DNA of 64,000 bases, taken from the NCBI GenBank assembly GCA_036365515.1, contig CM070873.1, positions 88,123,948 to 88,187,947 of the forward strand, written 5' to 3'. Origin of the DNA: Torymus aiolomorphi (Eukaryota; Arthropoda; Insecta; Hymenoptera; Torymidae). This document shows, one piece after another, positions 23,040 through 35,084 of the stretch. The notes below the pieces were generated by a model. It worked only from the letters and a program-made list of their open reading frames with translations, was not told where the DNA came from and searched no databases. The translations under genes and the position numbers were made by a program. Positions within the stretch are counted from its first letter, which is position 1, and every line of letters starts with the position of its first letter.

Positions 23040-24890
23040 ATAGACATAGAGGGGGCTGTGGGACTGAGAGGTCCACAGATCCACCAAAGTTTTTCTCGTG
23101 TATTTTGACCCCCTAAATCCGAATCTGAAAGGTGTTTTGCGTCGTCGAGAAATTATTTATTAATAAAATTTATGTAAACAAATTTAAAAAACCGCTGCCA
23201 ATTTATTGGCAATTAGCTTCCTCAAACTAAAGTTATTTTTCTAATACATTGATTGTTTAAATCAGTATATAGATAAATAATTGTTATTTATCAATGTGCA
23301 TGTCTTTTACATTTTTACATATTTTATCTCAGAAAATTTTAACGTAATGCTGTACTCGATAAGTATAATAAGTGGTTAAAATGTTAAGCCGATAAATAAA
23401 ATATTTTCTGAGAAAACGCTATTCGAAAATATGAATACAAAATCTTTTATCTCAAATATCTTTAGTCGTTACAATCGGATTTTTTTGGGCAACGAACTCG
23501 ATTCGAAGATATAAAAGAACTATCTCGGTGCTAAATTTCAAGACGATTGATTGATTTTTTACTCCTATTATCGTATGAGAACGGAAACGCACTTTTTTCT
23601 AATACAATTTTTTTCTCGAAAACAAATGAAGATAATCTCTTAAAATTTTAAACAAATATTCCTAGTCTTCAATTCGTGTAATAAGTGCTTAAAATTTTAA
23701 GTCGATAAATTAAATATTTTTTGAGAAATTAAATAATTTTAATCACATTTTCCTTAATAACAAACGACAGAATGAAGATAATTTAAAAATTAAAAAAAGA
23801 AAATGTAGGTTATTTAAAGACCTTTCAAGAAAAGTTTCTAATATTAAGTAATATTGACTGTAACATATGAAAAAATAAAAAAAAAACGAAAAATTCGTTT
23901 GTTAGATATAAAAAAAAAGATAAAAACTTAAATCAGTCAGTGTGCCGAGTTTTTTCGCGAGACGAAGAGAATAAGCTTTATCTCGACGAAAATCGGTCGA
24001 GTGATTTTCATGATATAGAAAGTATATATACCCGCACGCGTGTGCGCGCGCGCACACGCACATATATATGGTACGTTTCACGTCACTTTTACCCCCCCCC
24101 CCCCCCCCCCTCTGTCCAAAAATTGAGAGGACGTACGAAAACGTACGACCACTCAAAATTTTCCTTGAAATATAGGCTTTCGAATGCGAAGTGGCAGAAG
24201 CCATGCTTTCAAGATCGCCGACCAATATGGCGGCCATAACGATAGAAAATGCATTAGGCATGTGTGTATAAATTCAGAATAGCGATAAAAAATTCATGCA
24301 GTAACTTGTCTGGCTACTGGTTCAAATTCCACCGTCAAACTTACAAAATTCAAGATGGCGGATCCAATATGGCGAACGAAATTTCAAAAATCAACGGATC
24401 CATACAAAATTTGGTATATGTGGTTTCCTTGAGTTGCTGATCGCGAATCTGGAGTAAAATCTGCAAAATTAAAGATGACATATTCAATATAGCTAGCCAA
24501 TAATTTCTAGAATAAAAAAATCTCAGAACATATTACATGAAATTACAAATTATAAAACTATTTTTGATGATTTTTTGATCAATCTAGTCGTTTCCGAGTG
24601 AAAAGACAAAGCGTGTTTAGCGAACAGTGTGGTCAGAGTAGCTTCTGCATCAAATTCTATGCTGACAATATGGAAAATTATAGATTATCCTCTAAAATAC
24701 TCTAAATATCAGCTATAGAAAAACAACTAGGAGGCCCGAACCTAACGGAACCTTATCGAAACCATACCCAGACTTTCGTGTGGGGTAGAAAATCGTGGAT
24801 CGATATAACTCCACTGATCTATTTTGACTTTGCTAAGACTACAAAATTGTAAGACAGTACATTCTTCAAATTCATTCGGATTTTTAATAA
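23040..24890. other. AT-rich region with short GC islands and a poly-C run
   Basis: Contains a GTGCGCGCGCGCACAC-type palindrome (24042-24058), an 18-base C homopolymer (24092-24109), and repeated AAGATGGCGGA/AATATGGCG motifs (24223, 24352, 24368). Open frames around 23902-24261 are crossed by these simple repeats and are not credible genes. Confidence 0.4.
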
Positions 24891-25664
24891 TTAATATTGC
24901 ACGTTGTTGATATGTTTTTTACTACCAGAATATTGCAAAATCTGTAGTATTTTTCCAGGCAGTACTATGAAGGCATGTCCAATAGAGATTTTATCCACTT
25001 TAGGTGCTTCAGAGAATCTTTTCTTAAAAAACCTCTTAATCTTTCCATGCTCTTTTTCATCGTAGTACATTACATGAAAATTCTGGAATTTCCTATTCGC
25101 CCATTCGTAAAGCGATTCTGGAGTTAATATTGCATCGTTTGGTTGTGCTTGCAGACTGGCATGTGTAGCTTCGCGTTTCAGGATAGCTCCTACGCCATCA
25201 CAAGCTCCTTTGCCATGCGCGATTGCATGGAAATGCCAATCGGCTTTAACACCAACATCTTTTATTATTAGATATGCACATTTGATACTTGTTCTTGTAA
25301 TGTGTTTCGCACCATCAGTTACATACATGATTCTTTTCAAATTTGGGTATAGTTTCTTGATCTCAGGAATGACTAACTTTTGCATGACATAGACTGCGGC
25401 AGTGTCATGTGTCGTGCAATCAGATAGAAGTACAAAGCTCTTGTGGCAAGTCTCCCCTCCGTGATTTTTATAGTAACATACCACTGGATGTACCGTGCAT
25501 TGACTATTATTATAGTGAAATGCTTGAGCTGCATCTTGTGCCACAAAACCAAAATTTTTTGAAAAATCAGTGTGAATTATCACACTCCGGACCAGTGAAT
25601 ACGACCACTGGGAGTTGGATGAAATTAACTTGATCCCTCTAACAATGATGTCGAGAACTAGAGG
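24891..25664 (-). pseudogene. DDE-like transposase fragment
   Basis: A minus-strand frame is open from about 25664 to the stop at 24891-24893 with no in-frame ATG before the conserved part; the first conserved stretch is HTDFSKNFGFVAQDAAQAF. Visible motifs: an HTDFS acidic motif, then YVTDGAKH, then HFHAIAHGKGACDGVGAI followed by LKRE. This D...D...HGKGxxDGxG layout resembles repeat-encoded proteins common in invertebrates (DFAENY / DGxxxQFK / HGKGPVDGVGG) that are probably RNase-H-fold transposases; the exact superfamily is not assigned. It lacks an N-terminal DNA-binding domain and a start codon. A CTCTAG sequence at about 25657-25662 could be a splice acceptor, so this may be an internal exon. 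No TIRs were found around it. Confidence 0.55.
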
Positions 25665-25669
25665 TTAGG

Positions 25670-26440
25670 CTGTAAGAATTCAAAATTTAAGAGCGACTGA
25701 ATGCCAGCACCCCACATCCAGAAGCCGACAATAACAACTATGAGTAGATGATCGACATAAACAAAAGATTATAGCTAATGAGTATTTACATATGAGAATG
25801 TGAGAGACCTAGATAAATAGATGATGTTATGATGAGTGACCTTTAAAACAATGGGCATTAAGAATTATTGAATATGATTACTATTGCCATAAAATGCTTT
25901 TTGAAAAATGAATTTTGACTAAAGGGTCATTAAATTTGCATGCGAGAGCTGGGATCGTAGAGGAGAGGATCTGATATAAGATTAAAGAGTTGGGCCGCTG
26001 AAGCTCCCCGATACCCATGACGTATAGGTAATCCGACACGGCCATATATTTGGCCAAAAGAAAAACCCCTCTTCAACCAAAATATATAGACCTCTACTTT
26101 GAAAATCAGCAACCGTTAATAAAAGACCTCAAAGACCTATATTGAGAAACAGAAGGCGGTGTAGTGTGTAAAAGTAGTTGATCTCACCCAATGATAGTGG
26201 CACACATTGATAATTCCCCAAGTTGAAGAAATGCAAGTTCACTCACGAACTGAGGTCCAAAAGTTGGGAAATTTACAATGAAAGAAAATAAGCTTTGAAT
26301 TTGAATTCGAATGTGAAATTGAAGATTGAAGTTTAAACTTAGAAAGGTGAATCCGTTCGCGGATCCCGAGCCGAACACAGACGCGCGCGCACACGTCCGA
26401 TCGACTAGGGCTAGGGCTAGTAGGAGAAAGCGCGCGCGAT
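25670..26440. other. Gene-free sequence upstream of the THAP element
   Basis: Short open frames on the minus strand (25930-26112, 26184-26465) show no family resemblance. A short GGGCTA tandem (26406-26420) and a CGCGCGCG stretch occur just before the element. Confidence 0.3.
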
Positions 26441-26947
26441 ATATATTCGCCTTGTTAAGCCACAAGTAGCGCCCCTGGTGGTCTTTTTTATAAGCCTCCT
26501 ATTGGTGGTAAACAAACAGACGTCAATCCTCTCGCTCTCTTAAAAAAGTGATGGATGAAATGTCATCACAATAAGACTGTTTTGATTGGTTGTTGTTGAC
26601 TCATTTGATTGGTCTATAAAGAATAGGCGCCAAAATATAATGTGTTTGAATTTTAAGATTAAATTCTTGAGTTGGAGTATTAAAAAATGGAATAATTAAT
26701 GGAATATCCGTCCGTAACAATAGTATAAGAAAAATTTCATTATTTTATTTATCAAAATTACGTTATTATTGTATAATTTAAACTGATTAAAATAAATTTT
26801 TAAATTGAAATTAACTAACATGATCATGTTCATAACCTCAAAAAAAAAGAAAAAAATAACAATAATAGTAATACGCGCGAAGCGCGTTGAATGTAGCTAG
26901 TGGGATAAAAGTGAAAAAAAGTGATTTACGAATAAACAATTAGCAGG

Positions 26948-27133
26948 ATGAAGTCGAAAAGATGGTGCTCAGTTCCTCAATATGCATTTAATAAAAACGC
27001 CTCAATGCATACCTTTCCAAAGGATTCCCATTTAAGGAAACAATGGATTATTGCGTGCAAGATTGGTAAAGAAGTAACCTCAAATATGTTTGTATGCGGC
27101 GATCATTTTCTTCCTCAAGACTTTTTTCCAAGT
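26948..27133 (+). pseudogene. THAP-domain exon, left-arm copy
   Basis: Encodes about 62 residues beginning MKSKRWCSVPQYAF, then MHTFPKD, LRKQWIIACKIGK, and VCGDHFLPQDFF, followed by a consensus splice donor (AAGTAAGT, about 27130). This is the C2-CH THAP layout (Cys...Cys, conserved Trp in RKQW, Cys-x2-His in CGDH, then F), but the second zinc cysteine after CSVPQ is Tyr. The zinc finger may not fold, or the copy may be decayed. No downstream transposase exon follows on this strand. Confidence 0.65.
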
Positions 27134-27223
27134 AAGTAAAAATGTCATTATTTATTTCTTTTTTAGTCGTTCTTTATCGTCATTCTTATTTTTTGAGTCA
27201 AAACATAAGTATTTATTGTAGTT

Positions 27224-27667
27224 AAAAATGTTGGTTGTAATGACGAATACTACAATACCTTGGATTTTTTTTCAATTCCCTATGTTTTAGACGGTCAGTT
27301 CTTTGTTTAATTTTTTTCTCTTCTTCCGAGCTTAAAACTTTATCGAATTTTCGTTTGGGCAAGTTCTGAGTTGGAATTGATTCAGCTTTTAAAACTCGAC
27401 GCCTACAATTTAACCCTAAAATCATGAATATCAATAACTATAAATCTCAACGAATTTCTAAACTAAAAACAAATAAATAATGACATTTTTACTTACTTGG
27501 AAAAAAGTCTTGAGGGAGAAAATGATCGCCGCATACAAGCATATTTGAGGTTACTTCTTTACCAATCTTGCACGCAATAATCCATTGTTTCCTTAAATAG
27601 GAATCCTTTGGAAAGGTATATGTATTGAGGCGTTTTTGAACTGAGCACCATCTTTTCGACTTCATCC
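27224..27667 (-). pseudogene. THAP-domain exon plus downstream exon, right-arm copy
   Basis: Minus-strand exon 27667 to about 27498 repeats the left-arm exon but has an internal 18-19 base loss removing the residues after CSV, and ends at the same AAGTAAGT donor. A second open segment (about 27420-27224) contains NCRRRVLKAESIPTQNLPKR, the basic linker often seen just after THAP domains (xxLKxxAIPSxNLP), then an acidic/lysine-rich stretch. Transcription of this element was therefore probably minus-strand. The order THAP exon, intron, linker exon suggests the 5' end of a transposase gene with the catalytic part deleted. Confidence 0.55.
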
Positions 27668-27809
27668 TGCTAATTGTTTATTCGTAAATCACTTTTTGTC
27701 ACTTGTATCAGTTGTATCCCATTGACGTCTGTTTGTTTACCACCAATAGGAGGCTTATAAAAAACATCACCAGGGGCGCTACTTGTGGCTTAACAAGGCG
27801 AATATACAC

Positions 27810-28835
27810 ACCATATCTTATATACAAGGAGCGCTCACGGTCACGTGGGTCGCATGTGTTTTTCCGCTCGTGCCAACGCACTATACGCAGCCTATAGCCG
27901 AGATAGCCGTTACGGTTACGGCCCCTGTACTTTGCACGCACGCAGCACCAAGACAGATTACCATTGCCGAATGCACCAGTGTTGGGTTTTCTTTTTTTGT
28001 TTTTCTCCTAATCGCTATTAATGTATGTGTGCATGTGCCTCGAGTATTTTTTCGTAATTGAGATTGTATACGGTATATGTATAAGTTATACGAATACCAG
28101 TGAGCGATTAGTCTACAGTTTTTGTTAAAACTGTGTAAAATTTAACTTTATATTATTTTAAGAGTATTTTTTGTGCACATTGAAGTGCTTACTATGCCCC
28201 CTCGATAGGCTCTTATGGACAAAAAGCATTTTTCCTCGTCATTTAATGAAAATCGATAATTTGTTCATAAAACCACCAGAAAAATTAAAATTTAATTTCA
28301 TGAAAACCGCAAATGGTGCTTTTTTTACACGCATATATATCGCATGTATTGTGGTTATTTTTATGTATCATAACATAAAATAGGTTCATATATAGTACAT
28401 GATAATGTACTACTATATATAAAAATTTACTAGTCATTTGATAAAAAAATTTGGTACGCTTAAGCTACTTTTAATTTGACCAGTAATTTCGCTTTGAATA
28501 TAAGCACGCGTAAGAAGCTTGTTTTCGAGAGCCCGTTTCCTCGTGCACCCAATCTATTGAAACTTTTAAAGGTGGTTTATTTATGTTTGAGTAAAGCTTG
28601 TTTAATTATTAACCCTTATTTTCTGTGAAAAATCGTGTTTTTTTGCGTTTCTGCCTCCGTTTCATGATTATGTATATGGATATCAATATATGTAAAACAT
28701 CAGATTAATTGATAAATAAGGTACTACTATTTCTCTCCCGTGTTATTAGAAGTGCTTGAGTACAGAATTGTTTGTCATAAGAAATAATGTCCAGGATTAT
28801 TTGAATTAGATTTATATTGTTTTGCCGCACGAGTT
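27810..28835. other. Gene-free sequence right of the THAP element
   Basis: Short open frames around 27783-28061 and 28171-28383 lack homology-like features; no RNA gene seen. Confidence 0.3.
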
Positions 28836-29015
28836 AGCATCATATTGCACTGTGAGTTTGAATAGGAATCATATTGTATTGGCCCGAATTGGAATTTTAA
28901 TGCACGGAGTTGCGGGTTAGAATTATATTGCACGAAATTTCGAGTTGGAATTATCTTGCATAGAATTTTGAGTTAGAATTATGTTGCACTCTTCCGTGAG
29001 TTATAATTATATGAA
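28836..29015. repeat. Degenerate tandem array, unit about 32-35 bp
   Basis: Five or so units with the core GAGTT-(G/A)GAATTATATTGCAC follow one another (for example at 28854, 28910, 28942, 28975). No coding frame. Confidence 0.65.
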
Positions 29016-29925
29016 TAGGAGGCGTCGATATATATTTTTGCTTATAAACATTATATTGGATACGTGAAAGAAGTTAATGTACAATAATAGAATTAAAAAT
29101 TAATATAACTTAATACTATTTTTGTGAAATTTCAAATATTTTATACTAAAAAATTGAGTTTAAATTGTATATTGAAAATATTATGTTTGCTTTTGATTTA
29201 TTTTATTTTTCATATTTTTTAATTAAATTTTGTAAATAATTTAAATCATATTCTATAAATAAATTATTACAATAGTTATTATACTTGTTTTCTTCTTTTT
29301 CATGGATTTCTATTATTTCATTCAATTTGTCTAACTTTGTAGCATCTTTTAAATTATATACTTGTATGTATTTATTTTGTGTTGGATCCCAAATGTGTTT
29401 GTATCATAGTAATATTGTTATTATATTCATTGATATAATTATTTAAATGTATTTCATATTCGTTTTGTTCATTTATATGATCCTGTAACTTCGTTTAATT
29501 CATCTAATTCTCTTGCGTGTTGTATACTACTCACAATTTAATATACATATTTTGCACAGAATCCCATCTATTAAGATTCTATTAAGATAGTCCATTAGGA
29601 CTAGGTTTTGAATCACCTTGTTCAGCCATCTTATATTTTACTAAATAATAGTTAATTACATTAAGAAAAGTAATTTACATTAAATATATAATTAAAGCAA
29701 ATTTTAATTATATTATGTAATTAATTATTGTTTTATATTTTTTCTTAAATTATTTTGATCAATTATATTATGTTATTATTCTAATATCGTTAAGAAGATC
29801 ATAATATTAAAATATCATATGAATATTTTATTGTAAATTTATTAAATTTTAAAATGTTATTATTTTATTTATACCATTATTAGTTCATTATATTATAATC
29901 TTATTATTTAAATTGATTATCTAAT
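29016..29925. other. Very AT-rich gene-free sequence
   Basis: No open frame above background or RNA gene seen. Confidence 0.4.
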
Positions 29926-32900
29926 TTAATTATATAACTATAATGCCTTCTCTTTATTTCTAAAATTCATAAGAATTTTTTTAGATATTTACGAGAAGTC
30001 AAAGCCTATATAAAAAAATTACATAGTTACCAACACATCACTATTTTTCATGATTCTTTCTCAATTTTGAACTTTCTATAATATTACGCATCTTGGGAGG
30101 AAAAGAGAAGTCTAGAGCTGCTCTAGCAGGGGTGGTCCTCCGATCTCCCATACATACTTGGCGGGCCCGACGATTTGCAGTTTACCGGTGGGCTACTTAA
30201 ATATAGAATACAAAATTTTTGCATAAATTCATTAACAATATTTATACCTATAAGTCTACTATAAATAATTACATTGACTTTAATTTTTAATTGGTACCGT
30301 TAAGTACAACATCCCTATATGTGCAGAATCATGATTTACTTTTATTACCCACAATATTTTTCATTGTGTCCGTCCTTTTTAAACGAGAATAAAATAAAAA
30401 ATTCATATAAAACAAAAGTTTGAACTAAGGCAATTACCTACTAGTCTCTCTCCCACCCTATCTCTCCCTCCCTCTCTTTCCGACCTCTCTCTCTCTCTCG
30501 CTCTCTCTCTCTCTGGCTCTCTCTCTCTCTCTCTATCTCTCCCTCTCTCTCAACATCCGGCAAACTGAGTACCAAAAACTTTAATGAGTGCTTATATATT
30601 TTTTTAGAAGAATCAACACGTTTTTTAAAAGCTAATTTTTTAATAAAACTTTCTACGAAAGTATAAAATAAGGCAAGTATAGACGTTTTTTCTGGATAAT
30701 CTATAAAAAACAACACAATTTATCTAGTCCTTTTATTTCTCCGAATCTCATCTATTCAATAAACACTCTCTACCAATGGTAATAATTATTTTCATGACTG
30801 TACAAATAATCTATAAAATAATAATATTTATGATTTTGTAAAAGAAATCAAATAAATACCAATGAAAAAGTCTTTTAATTCTTTGAGTCATTGTATGCTG
30901 AACAAATTATATGTAAGTACATTCAAAAAATTGTTCACTGCAAATCAAACAAACGAAAGTTGTGAAATCAATTATCGATAGTCAAGTAATGCAAACAACT
31001 CTCGGAACTACTGTATGACTGTTCTCAGAAATATATTCAAATTTGTTCATCTTTCTGAGCTATAGAAATTAAACACAAGAAAGTACTGAAATCAATTTAT
31101 TGTAGTCAAGTACCGGCCAAAAGTTAACTTGATTGACATAATAGAACTTTTCGTATCTAGCGTGTAAAATTACATTTTACGCCCACGTTGTAACTTCAAA
31201 ATTATTCAGCCAGCGGGCATAAAATACTACTTAGCGCCCAAGAGGCCCAATAGCTCACATACTCTTACAAAACTTTATAGAACCTGCGCACTTTACGCCC
31301 GTGTGGGCGAAAATTATTTTAATTATATAACTATAATGCCTTCTCTTTATTTCTAAAATTCATAAGAATTTTTTTAGATATTTACGAAAAGTCAAAGCCT
31401 ATATAAAAAAATTACATAGTTACCAACACATCACTATTTTTCATGATTCTTTTTCAATTTTGAACTTTCTATAATATTACGCACCTTGGGAAAAGAGAAG
31501 TCTAGAGCTGCTCTAGCAGGGGTGGTCCTCCGATCTCCCATACATACTTGGCGGGCCCGACGATTTGCAGTTTACCGGTGGGCTACTTAAATATAGAATA
31601 CAAAATTTTTGCATAAATTCATTAACAATATTTATATCTATAAGTCTACTATAAATAATTACATTGGCTTTAATTTTTAATTGGTACCGTTAAGTACAAT
31701 ATCCCTATATGTGCAGAATCATGATTTACTTTTATTACCTACAATATTTTTCTTCGTGTCCGTCCTTTTTAAACGAGAATAAAATAAAAAATTCATATAA
31801 ATTTATAGTCTACTTAAAAGTGCTTTACATTTTACTAACCGTTTTATAAGCAACCTCTTGTGTATCCTTTTCCCACGTGTAAATATCATATAAGATCTCA
31901 TATGAGAATTTCAGGCATCGCATATCTCGTATCAGATCTCATATGCGATGTCATCTGCAATTTTATATATTATGGGATTACTCATATGATACTTTCAGGA
32001 GGGTTTGCACTTTCTATTTAAAAACAGAGTGATAGATTCACGGATCAGTAGTTAATATCTAGAAGCAACCCATTTATACATTTTATCTGATCTTTAAACA
32101 TATGAATAGTTATATGAAAATGACCATGTTTTACACCTTGAACTGCAAATCGTCGGGCCCGCCAAGTATGTATGGGAGATCGGAGGACCACCCCTGCTAG
32201 AGCAGCTCTAGACTTCTCTTTTCCCAAGGTGCGTAATATTATAGAAAGTTCAAAATTGAAAAAGAATCATGAAAAATAGTGATGTGTTGGTAACTATGTA
32301 ATTTTTTTATATAGGCTTTGACTTTTCGTAAATATCTAAAAAAATTCTTATGAATTTTAGAAATAAAGAGAAGGCATTATAGTTATATAATTAAAATAAT
32401 TTTCGCCCACACGGGCGTAAAGTGCGCAGGTTCTATAAAGTTTTGTAAGAGTATGTGAGCTATTGGGCCTCTTGGGCGCTAAGTAGTATTTTATGCCCGC
32501 TGGCTGAATAATTTTGAAGTTACAACGTGGGCGTAAAATGTAATTTTACACGCTAGATACGAAAAGTTCTATTATGTCAATCAAGTTAACTTTTGGCCGG
32601 TACTTGACTACAATAAATTGATTTCAGTACTTTCTTGTGTTTAATTTCTATAGCTCAGAAAGATGAACAAATTTGAATATATTTCTGAGAACAGTCATAC
32701 AGTAGTTCCGAGAGTTGTTTGCATTACTTGACTATCGATAATTGATTTCACAACTTTCGTTTGTTTGATTTGCAGTGAACAATTTTTTGAATGTACTTAC
32801 ATATAATTTGTTCAGCATACAATGACTCAAAGAATTAAAAGACTTTTTCATTGGTATTTATTTGATTTCTTTTACAAAATCATAAATATTATTATTTTAT

Positions 32901-34700
32901 AGATTATTTGTACAGTCATGAAAATAATTATTACCATTGGTAGAGAGTGTTTATTGAATAGATGAGATTCGGAGAAATAAAAGGACTAGATAAATTGTGT
33001 TGTTTTTTATAGATTATCCAGAAAAAACGTCTATACTTGCCTTATTTTATACTTTCGTAGAAAGTTTTATTAAAAAATTAGCTTTTAAAAAACGTGTTGA
33101 TTCTTCTAAAAAAATATATAAGCACTCATTAAAGTTTTTGGTACTCAGTTTGCCGGATGTTGAGAGAGAGGGAGAGATAGAGAGAGAGAGAGAGAGAGAG
33201 CCAGAGAGAGAGAGAGAGCGAGAGAGAGAGAGAGGTCGGAAAGAGAGGGAGGGAGAGATAGGGTGGGAGAGAGACTAGTAGGTAATTGCCTTAGTTCAAA
33301 CTTTTGTTTTATATGAATTTTTTATTTTATTCTCGTTTAAAAAGGACGGACACAATGAAAAATATTGTGGGTAATAAAAGTAAATCATGATTCTGCACAT
33401 ATAGGGATGTTGTACTTAACGGTACCAATTAAAAATTAAAGTCAATGTAATTATTTATAGTAGACTTATAGGTATAAATATTGTTAATGAATTTATGCAA
33501 AAATTTTGTATTCTATATTTAAGTAGCCCACCGGTAAACTGCAAATCGTCGGGCCCGCCAAGTATGTATGGGAGATCGGAGGACCACCCCTGCTAGAGCA
33601 GCTCTAGACTTCTCTTTTCCTCCCAAGATGCGTAATATTATAGAAAGTTCAAAATTGAGAAAGAATCATGAAAAATAGTGATGTGTTGGTAACTATGTAA
33701 TTTTTTTATATAGGCTTTGACTTTTCGTAAATATCTAAAAAAAATTCTTATGAATTTTAGAAATAAAGAGAAGGCATTATAGTTATATAATTAAAATAAT
33801 TTTCGCCCACACGGGCGTAAAGTGCGTAGGTTCTATAAAGTTTTGTAAGAGTATGTGAGCTATTGGGCCTCTTGAGCGCTAAGTAGTATTTTATGTCCAC
33901 TGGCTGAATAATTTTGAAGTTACAATGGGGGCGTAAAATGTAATTTTACACGCTAGATACGAAAAGTTCTATTATGTCAGTCAAGTTAACTTATGGCCGG
34001 TACTTGACTACAATAAATTGATTTCAGTACTTTCTTGTGTTTAATTTCTATAGCTCAGAAAGATGAACAAATTTGAATATATTTCTGAGAACAGTCATAC
34101 AGTAGTTTCCGAGAGTTGTTTGCATTACTTGACTATCGATAATTGATTTCACAACTTTCGTTTGTTTGGTTTGCAGTGAACAATTTTTTGAATGTACTTA
34201 CATATAATTTGTTCAGCATACAATGAATCAAAGAATTAAAAGACTTTTTCATTCGTATTTATTTGATTTCTTTTACAAAATCATAAATATTATTATTTTA
34301 TAGATTATTTGTACAGTCGTGAAAAAAATTATTACCATTATTATAGAGAGTGCTTATCAAATAGATGAGATTAGAAGAAATTAAAGGACTAGATAAATTG
34401 TGTTGTTAAAACGTAAATAAAATTTTTTTTTTAAAAACGTGTTGATTATTTAAAAAAAAATTTTTAAACTCTTATTAAAGTTTTTGGTACAGAGTTTGAC
34501 GGATGTTGAGAGAGAAAGAAAGAGGGAAGAGAGCGGGAGAAATAGAGGGCGAGAGAGAGGGGAGAAGAAATGGAGGGAGAGTAGATTATACAGAAAAAAT
34601 GTCTGTACTTGCCTTATTTTATAACTTCGCAGAAAGTTTTATATCAACAATATTATTATTTGTACAGTTAATAATTACATAATGTGATAACGTTATGACA
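29926..34700. repeat. Inverted, tandemly arranged 1.39-kb repeat (R-M units)
   Basis: Unit R (about 480 bp) and unit M (about 915 bp) occur as R1 29926-30405, M 30406-31320, R2 31321-31800. A spacer (31801-32141) follows, then the mirror image R2' 32142-32395 (truncated), M' 32396-33314, R1' 33315-33796, plus an extra diverged M'' 33797-34700. Arms 29926-31575 and 32142-33796 are near-identical over about 1.65 kb; the symmetry axis is near 31859. M carries a (CT)n/(GA)n tract (30443-30550; 33163-33275) and a short open frame duplicated in both arms (30441-30716 minus; 32997-33278 plus) that ends in the simple repeat and is not a credible gene. Confidence 0.85.
30123..30171 (-). repeat. 5S-rRNA-like segment in R1 (one of four)
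   Basis: Minus strand GTCGGGCCCGCCAAGTATGT and then ATGGGAGATCGGAGGACCAC resembles the 3' half of 5S rRNA (GTCGGGCCTGGTTAGTACTT, then GGATGGGAGACC), covering the internal control region. Copies: 31513-31561 (minus), 32152-32200 and 33548-33596 (plus). It is too short and diverged to be a functional 5S gene; a 5S-derived SINE head is one possibility. Confidence 0.4.
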
Positions 34701-35084
34701 GTTTATTACAGTATATTTTTAATATCATTATTAAATAGTAGTATTGGTATTATCAAAGTTTTAAATTCGAATGTTCTTTTAAGCTTCTTTTTCTATAGAA
34801 TGTCTTGTGGCTTCTTGAAATTTGACAGACGTGTAATTTATGTATTTGTTAACAGTTCTACTTATAAACTGTTCAATCAAGATCTTCTTATCCATATGAT
34901 TCATAAGTTCTGATACTCTGTAAAAATAAAAACAAAATTTCACAAAGTAACAATACTTATTATTATATTAATAACAGTTTTCTATAATATAAAAGTTTGC
35001 TACTTATTTGAATATTTATATTTTCATTTCAAAGTACAAATATACTTCTGATCTTGCATGTAATAACCACTGTCGAAGAAAATG

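Larger units (their letters stand above)
26445..27805. mobile_element. THAP-domain transposon derivative with fold-back arms
   Basis: TATATTCGCCTTGTTAAGCC at the left and its complement at about 27787-27806 are TIRs that continue through CACAAGTAGCG-CCCCTGGTGG and CCTATTGGTGGTAAACAAAC. The left arm has about 370 extra AT-rich bases (26530-26900) missing on the right. Both arms then carry inverted copies of one THAP-encoding exon. A third TIR copy is at 2415. THAP DNA-binding domains are used by P-element-type transposases; the rest of a transposase is absent. Confidence 0.75.

Noticed and set aside
24092..24109. Biological meaning of the long C runs (also 3108-3121 and 39246-39263)
   Set aside because: Long C homopolymers are prone to sequencing and assembly error; no structure beyond the run is seen.
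30441..33278. Duplicated 91-93 codon frame (starting MLFFIDYPEKTS) in the inverted arms
   Set aside because: It runs into the GA/CT simple repeat for its last third and is disrupted in the diverged third copy (34390-34640). No promoter or homology is visible.
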